NCBI RefSeq assembly: GCF_900129465.1
Contig: NZ_FSRA01000001.1
Location: 2,358,482-2,422,481 of the forward strand
Reading direction: 5' to 3'
DNA: 64,000 nucleotides
Origin: Chitinophaga niabensis
Lineage (GTDB): Bacteria; Bacteroidota; Bacteroidia; Chitinophagales; Chitinophagaceae
Part shown: positions 60,847 through 64,000 of the stretch, piece by piece
How positions within the stretch are numbered: the stretch's first letter is position 1
Layout: each line of letters begins with the position of its first letter
Notes under the pieces: generated by a model
The model's database searches: none
The model's input: the letters and a program-made list of their open reading frames with translations, nothing else
What the model was told of the DNA's origin: nothing
Position numbers and translations under genes: made by a program

Positions 60847-61897
60847 GACTATCCAGGTTAATGGTAAGCACTACTTTAAACACAGCCGGTTCATTGAACA
60901 CCAGCAGCTGATGCTCCTTATACATCAGTTCCAGCTGCCGCCTTACATTCTCCAGCCCTATCTTGTCTTTACTGCCCGGCGATTCATTTTCCTTATTATT
61001 CTCTATGATAAATGTAAGTAAACCCTGGTGCAAACGGATCTCCATGTGAATGTAGGAATCGAAGCGGGTTTCACTCACCCCATGTTTAAAGGCATTTTCC
61101 ACAAAAGGCAGTAACAAAAGCGGGGATACGGGATACTGCTCATTATCAATATCTTTCTTAAATACAATATTGAGGCGGTTATTGTACCGGATCTTTTCCA
61201 GTTCCAGGTAGTCGTCCATCATTTTCATTTCCTCTGCAAGGGTAATGCGCCCTTTACCGGATTCATATAACATGAACCGCAGTAATTTGGAGAGCTTCAT
61301 CACTATCTCCGGCGTGAGGTCTGACTTCTTCCGGGCCAGTGCGTAAATGTTATTCAGCGTATTGAAAAGGAAATGCGGATTGGTTTGATTACGCAGGTAT
61401 TTCAATTCTGTTTCCAGCTTTTCTTTCATCAGGTCCTTTTCCCTTTCTTTGGCAGAGAGCTGCATCCTGATCAGCTTAAAGGCCACCGCCGTGGCACTTA
61501 CAAACCCAACGTCCATCACGCCCAGCAGCAGGCGGCTTAGTTTGAACAAGGGGGCTGTTTTAATGGTATTGTTATAGATAACAGTAAAGATGTAGTAATT
61601 GAAGACCAGCCTGTACAATACAAGTGTGATGCATAACATGATGGCCGTTTTTACAACGATCCATACCATATTACGTCCTTTTAATACCTGTGGAATAACG
61701 GCGTACAGGACATAATACGTTAAGATCAGCTTAGGTAAAGTGGCCACTACTGCCGCATGTATGGCCATGAGAAAACGGGCATTTTCCGTAAAGCCAGGCT
61801 GTTGGGAAGCTGTCCAGGTATATTCCATGAGTGCATCCTGCAGGGTATAGGCTACCCAAAACAATACATGTAACAGTACTCTCTTCATTGGCTTCAA
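60833..61897 (-). CDS. LytS-like membrane sensor histidine kinase
   Basis: A 354-residue kinase with four or so N-terminal hydrophobic helices (residues about 10-135), a short coiled coil and a His_kinase domain whose phospho-His lies in NPHFLFNTLNNIYA near residue 200, then an HATPase domain (LPFVENAFKHGV, KIGLENVRRQLELMY). It overlaps the response regulator gene by 14 bp. Signal unknown. The 11-bp tandem repeats lie about 100-160 bp upstream of its start. Confidence 0.94.
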   Translation of the reverse strand: MKPMKRVLLHVLFWVAYTLQDALMEYTWTASQQPGFTENARFLMAIHAAVVATLPKLILTYYVLYAVIPQVLKGRNMVWIVVKTAIMLCITLVLYRLVFNYYIFTVIYNNTIKTAPLFKLSRLLLGVMDVGFVSATAVAFKLIRMQLSAKEREKDLMKEKLETELKYLRNQTNPHFLFNTLNNIYALARKKSDLTPEIVMKLSKLLRFMLYESGKGRITLAEEMKMMDDYLELEKIRYNNRLNIVFKKDIDNEQYPVSPLLLLPFVENAFKHGVSETRFDSYIHMEIRLHQGLLTFIIENNKENESPGSKDKIGLENVRRQLELMYKEHQLLVFNEPAVFKVVLTINLDSHAKI

Positions 61898-61999
61898 AAA
61901 TCGTTAAAAATGACATGAATGCTGTTAAAAACCTTTAAAGGGAGGTTTCCTTTGGCCATACAGCATGCTTAATGGTACTATATTAACCAATAAGGCCGA

Positions 62000-62054
62000 C
62001 CGAAGGTGAACCGAACCTGAACCGAAGGAGAACCGAAGGTGAAGCCTATGTGAA
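62000..62054. repeat. Tandem 11-bp repeats upstream of the LytS/LytTR pair
   Basis: Four near-identical 11-bp units, CCGAAGGTGAA, CCGAACCTGAA, CCGAAGGAGAA and CCGAAGGTGAA (62000-62043), and a weaker fifth to 62054. The period is near one DNA helical turn, so each unit lies on the same face. Candidate regulator site. Confidence 0.8.
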
Positions 62055-62105
62055 GGGAGTGAAAATAGTATTATAACTATGGGAAGGTATACCCAAATAT
62101 ATGAA

Positions 62106-62135
62106 AAAGGGGCTGAACAATTGTTCAACCCCTTT
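62106..62135. terminator. Terminator of the tricorn-like peptidase gene
   Basis: Near-perfect 15-bp stem (AAAGGGG-c-TGAACAA with TTGTTCA-a-CCCCTTT) with essentially no loop, so the central pairs must open. The minus strand continues TTTTTCATATAT. It starts 10 nt past the stop at 62145. Confidence 0.85.
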
Positions 62136-62144
62136 ATAAATAAA

Positions 62145-64000
62145 CTATTTTATCCTCACCGGATCAGCCGGTTTAGGTACTGGTTTATAAGGGTTGGTCT
62201 TCAACTCTTCCAGCAATACCTGCACCCCTCTTTCGAGTTGCGGATCACGTCCTGCGATCACGTCAGCAGGTGTTTGCTCCACATCAATATCAGCAGTGGT
62301 ACCTTCGTTTTCAATGATCCAGTTACCTTTTGTATCATAGATCCCGAAACTCGGGGAAGTAACAAAACCACCATCTATCAAAGTAGGATATCCGCTGATC
62401 CCCACCAGGATGCCCATCGTACGTTTACCGATCAGTTTACCCAGTTGTTTCTGCCGGAACATCCAGGGCATCATATCTCCGCCGGAACCTGCATATTCAT
62501 TGATCAGCATGGCCTTTGGACCATAGATACCATTACCCGGAGTAGTGAAGCTCCTGCCGTCCCTTACACCCCAGTAGCTGAGTACTTTCCTGTCCAGCAG
62601 GTCTACCACGTAATCTGCTACGGAACCTCCGCCGTTGAAACGTTCATCGAGCAGTAAAGCATGTTTATCTGTTTGCGCAAAGTAATAACGGTTGAAGAAA
62701 GTATAACCTTCCTGCCCGGTGTTGAGCATATACACATATGCGATCTGGCCATTGCTCAGTTTGTCTACCTTTTTACGGTTACCTTCTATCCAGTCCATCT
62801 TACGCAATTCAGATTCTTTGCCTGCATCCACGGGCTCTACGATGATCTCCCAGGAACCGGTTTCAGAAGGTTTATCGTTCACCCTCAATACCACCTGGCG
62901 GTTCACGGTATTTTCCAGCAGGCTGTAGATGCTGATATCTCCATCCAGCGGGCGGCCATTCACGGAAAGGATGTACGCTCCTTCTTTCACGTTCAGGCCG
63001 GGAACGGACAGTGGAGCTTTCAGCTCAGGATTCCAGGAAAGTGTGCTGTAGATCTTTTTAATGCGGTATTTGTTTTCGCTGATCTCAAAATCTGCGCCTA
63101 ACATACCTGTGGGCACTACAGGGCCGCCGGGCATATCCCCTGCCCCTACATAGTTATGCCCTACCACCATTTCGCTCATCATTTCATTCAACAGGTAGTT
63201 GAGGTCTGAGCGATGGCTAACATAAGGCAGTAGTGCGGCATAACGTTTTTTGTTTGCATCCCAGTCTACCCCGTGCATATTCTTTACATAGAAGAAGTCT
63301 TTTTCTATCTTATACACTTCATCAAAGATCTGCTTCCATTCTGCCACAGGATCCACCATCATGCTTACAGCGGAAACATCTACCTTTCCTTCTCCGGCAG
63401 ATGGCTTACGGTCTGTACTCACAATATGGAACCCGTTATTTACTGCCAGCAGCATCTTTTTACCGTCAGCACTAATGATGAAACCATTGCCTTTTGCAAA
63501 TGTTTCGCTCTTGCGTTCCTTCAGATCGTAGTAACGTACTTCATCACCGGAAATAAAGAACAGTTTGTCCTTTACCTTACCATTCAATGTTCTGTACTGG
63601 CCGCTGCCCAGGGGCAGTGCAATGATCCTGTTCTGAATACCATCCAGGTCTATCTGTGTAGTTTCTTCTTTAGCGGCAGCGGGCTTGGCGGCAGCTGTTT
63701 TTGCCGTATCCTTCTTTTCTTCCTTTACCGTTTCTTCATCGCTTTCCGGCGTGAAGATGGTAGGGGTATTTTTAGCCAGGAGCACCGCATACACATTGTT
63801 GGTAGAATTCCGGTCATATGTTTGCATATGCAGCCCGCTGAGACCCATACCTGCATTGGTGCTGGCCGGGAAGAAAATGTATTTACCATCTGCACTGAAT
63901 GTAGGGTTGCCCGCATCACTCATACCATCTGTAACAGGAGTTGACCTACCTGATCCAAGGCTGTAGAGGTACACCGCATCATAACCATTCGCGCTGGTTT
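62145..64000 (-). CDS. Tricorn-like S41 peptidase, C-terminal part (cut by window edge)
   Basis: Frame open to the right edge (in frame through 63996-63998), so 5' part and signal peptide are outside. The seen part contains beta-propeller/TolB-like repeats (FSADGKYIFFPAS, VISADGKKMLLAV), a basic-acidic spacer rich in Lys/Glu/Ala (near coordinate 63700), the tricorn core, a PDZ domain (LNVKEGAYILSVNGRPLDGD) and the S41 protease domain with the nucleophile Ser in EYAGSGGD and the later NEGTTADIDV. It probably cleaves peptides in the periplasm. Confidence 0.93.
   Translation of the reverse strand, partial: TSANGYDAVYLYSLGSGRSTPVTDGMSDAGNPTFSADGKYIFFPASTNAGMGLSGLHMQTYDRNSTNNVYAVLLAKNTPTIFTPESDEETVKEEKKDTAKTAAAKPAAAKEETTQIDLDGIQNRIIALPLGSGQYRTLNGKVKDKLFFISGDEVRYYDLKERKSETFAKGNGFIISADGKKMLLAVNNGFHIVSTDRKPSAGEGKVDVSAVSMMVDPVAEWKQIFDEVYKIEKDFFYVKNMHGVDWDANKKRYAALLPYVSHRSDLNYLLNEMMSEMVVGHNYVGAGDMPGGPVVPTGMLGADFEISENKYRIKKIYSTLSWNPELKAPLSVPGLNVKEGAYILSVNGRPLDGDISIYSLLENTVNRQVVLRVNDKPSETGSWEIIVEPVDAGKESELRKMDWIEGNRKKVDKLSNGQIAYVYMLNTGQEGYTFFNRYYFAQTDKHALLLDERFNGGGSVADYVVDLLDRKVLSYWGVRDGRSFTTPGNGIYGPKAMLINEYAGSGGDMMPWMFRQKQLGKLIGKRTMGILVGISGYPTLIDGGFVTSPSFGIYDTKGNWIIENEGTTADIDVEQTPADVIAGRDPQLERGVQVLLEELKTNPYKPVPKPADPVRIK

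Noticed and set aside
1..64000. CRISPR arrays, tRNA or rRNA genes, prophage or intact transposase
   Set aside because: Looked for on both strands; no regular spacer-repeat series, no tRNA-like T-loop/acceptor pattern, no rRNA segment and no transposase motif noticed. A tRNA or covariance search would be decisive.

Overview
The window is a 64 kb stretch of a Bacteroidota chromosome, most likely Chitinophagaceae and close to Chitinophaga. Direct signs are two SusC/SusD pairs, an ECF sigma/FecR switch, the L28-L33-DUF4295 ribosomal cluster, a CcmE with the Cys-x3-Tyr heme motif, DUF5723 and DUF4294 proteins, a bacillithiol gene (bshB1), and promoters of the Bacteroidota type (TTTG, about 20 nt, TAnnTTTG). 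Both window edges cut genes: a sterol-desaturase family gene on the left and a tricorn-like S41 peptidase on the right.

Layout. 1-2.4 kb: membrane hydroxylase and two small exported proteins. 2.4-9.3 kb: a SusC/SusD pair with no enzyme gene, then a hybrid histidine kinase. 9.5-11.1 kb: MORN-like and DUF4382 exported proteins. 11.3-16.6 kb: glgB, a DEAD-box helicase and rimO. 16.7-22.1 kb: the rpmB-rpmG-DUF4295 ... ftsY ... rimO core block, interrupted by a GH95 fucosidase gene and a JmjC/cupin gene. 22.2-23.5 kb: AhpC and an AhpD-like protein. 24-32.6 kb: a divergent FecI/FecR switch controlling SusC (with STN domain), SusD and a calcineurin-type phosphoesterase. 32.6-34.5 kb: an AT-rich foreign patch (single-domain AraC regulator plus SDR enzyme) between a broken and an intact thioredoxin-like gene, with a 121-bp inverted-repeat element. 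35-43.5 kb: small proteins, an ABC-F ATPase, GNAT, bshB1, a TPR sensor kinase, DUF4294 and an alpha/beta hydrolase. 43.6-46.6 kb: ccmE-ccmF. 46.7-49.6 kb: an agmatinase-like, membrane-protein, radical-SAM operon. 49.6-59.7 kb: MFS, TonB-like, DUF5723, folC, NUDIX, YfiT/DinB, ABC ATPase, CAP protein, fbp and a lysC-type aspartokinase. 60-62 kb: a LytS/LytTR two-component pair preceded by an 11-bp tandem repeat.

How the genes work together. The 24-32.6 kb locus looks like a nutrient-sensing uptake system: the STN-bearing SusC can signal through FecR to the ECF sigma, and the exported phosphoesterase suggests an organophosphate ligand. BshB1 and the YfiT-type protein point to bacillithiol as the low-molecular-weight thiol. 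Most of the window is ordinary core genome. The less expected items are the AraC/SDR island, two short exported or structured elements (39-aa ORF with its own terminator; 59-nt RNA-like fold), the leader of the ABC-F gene, and exact 16-18 bp direct repeats at two convergent gene ends. I found no CRISPR array, rRNA or tRNA, and no intact transposase.
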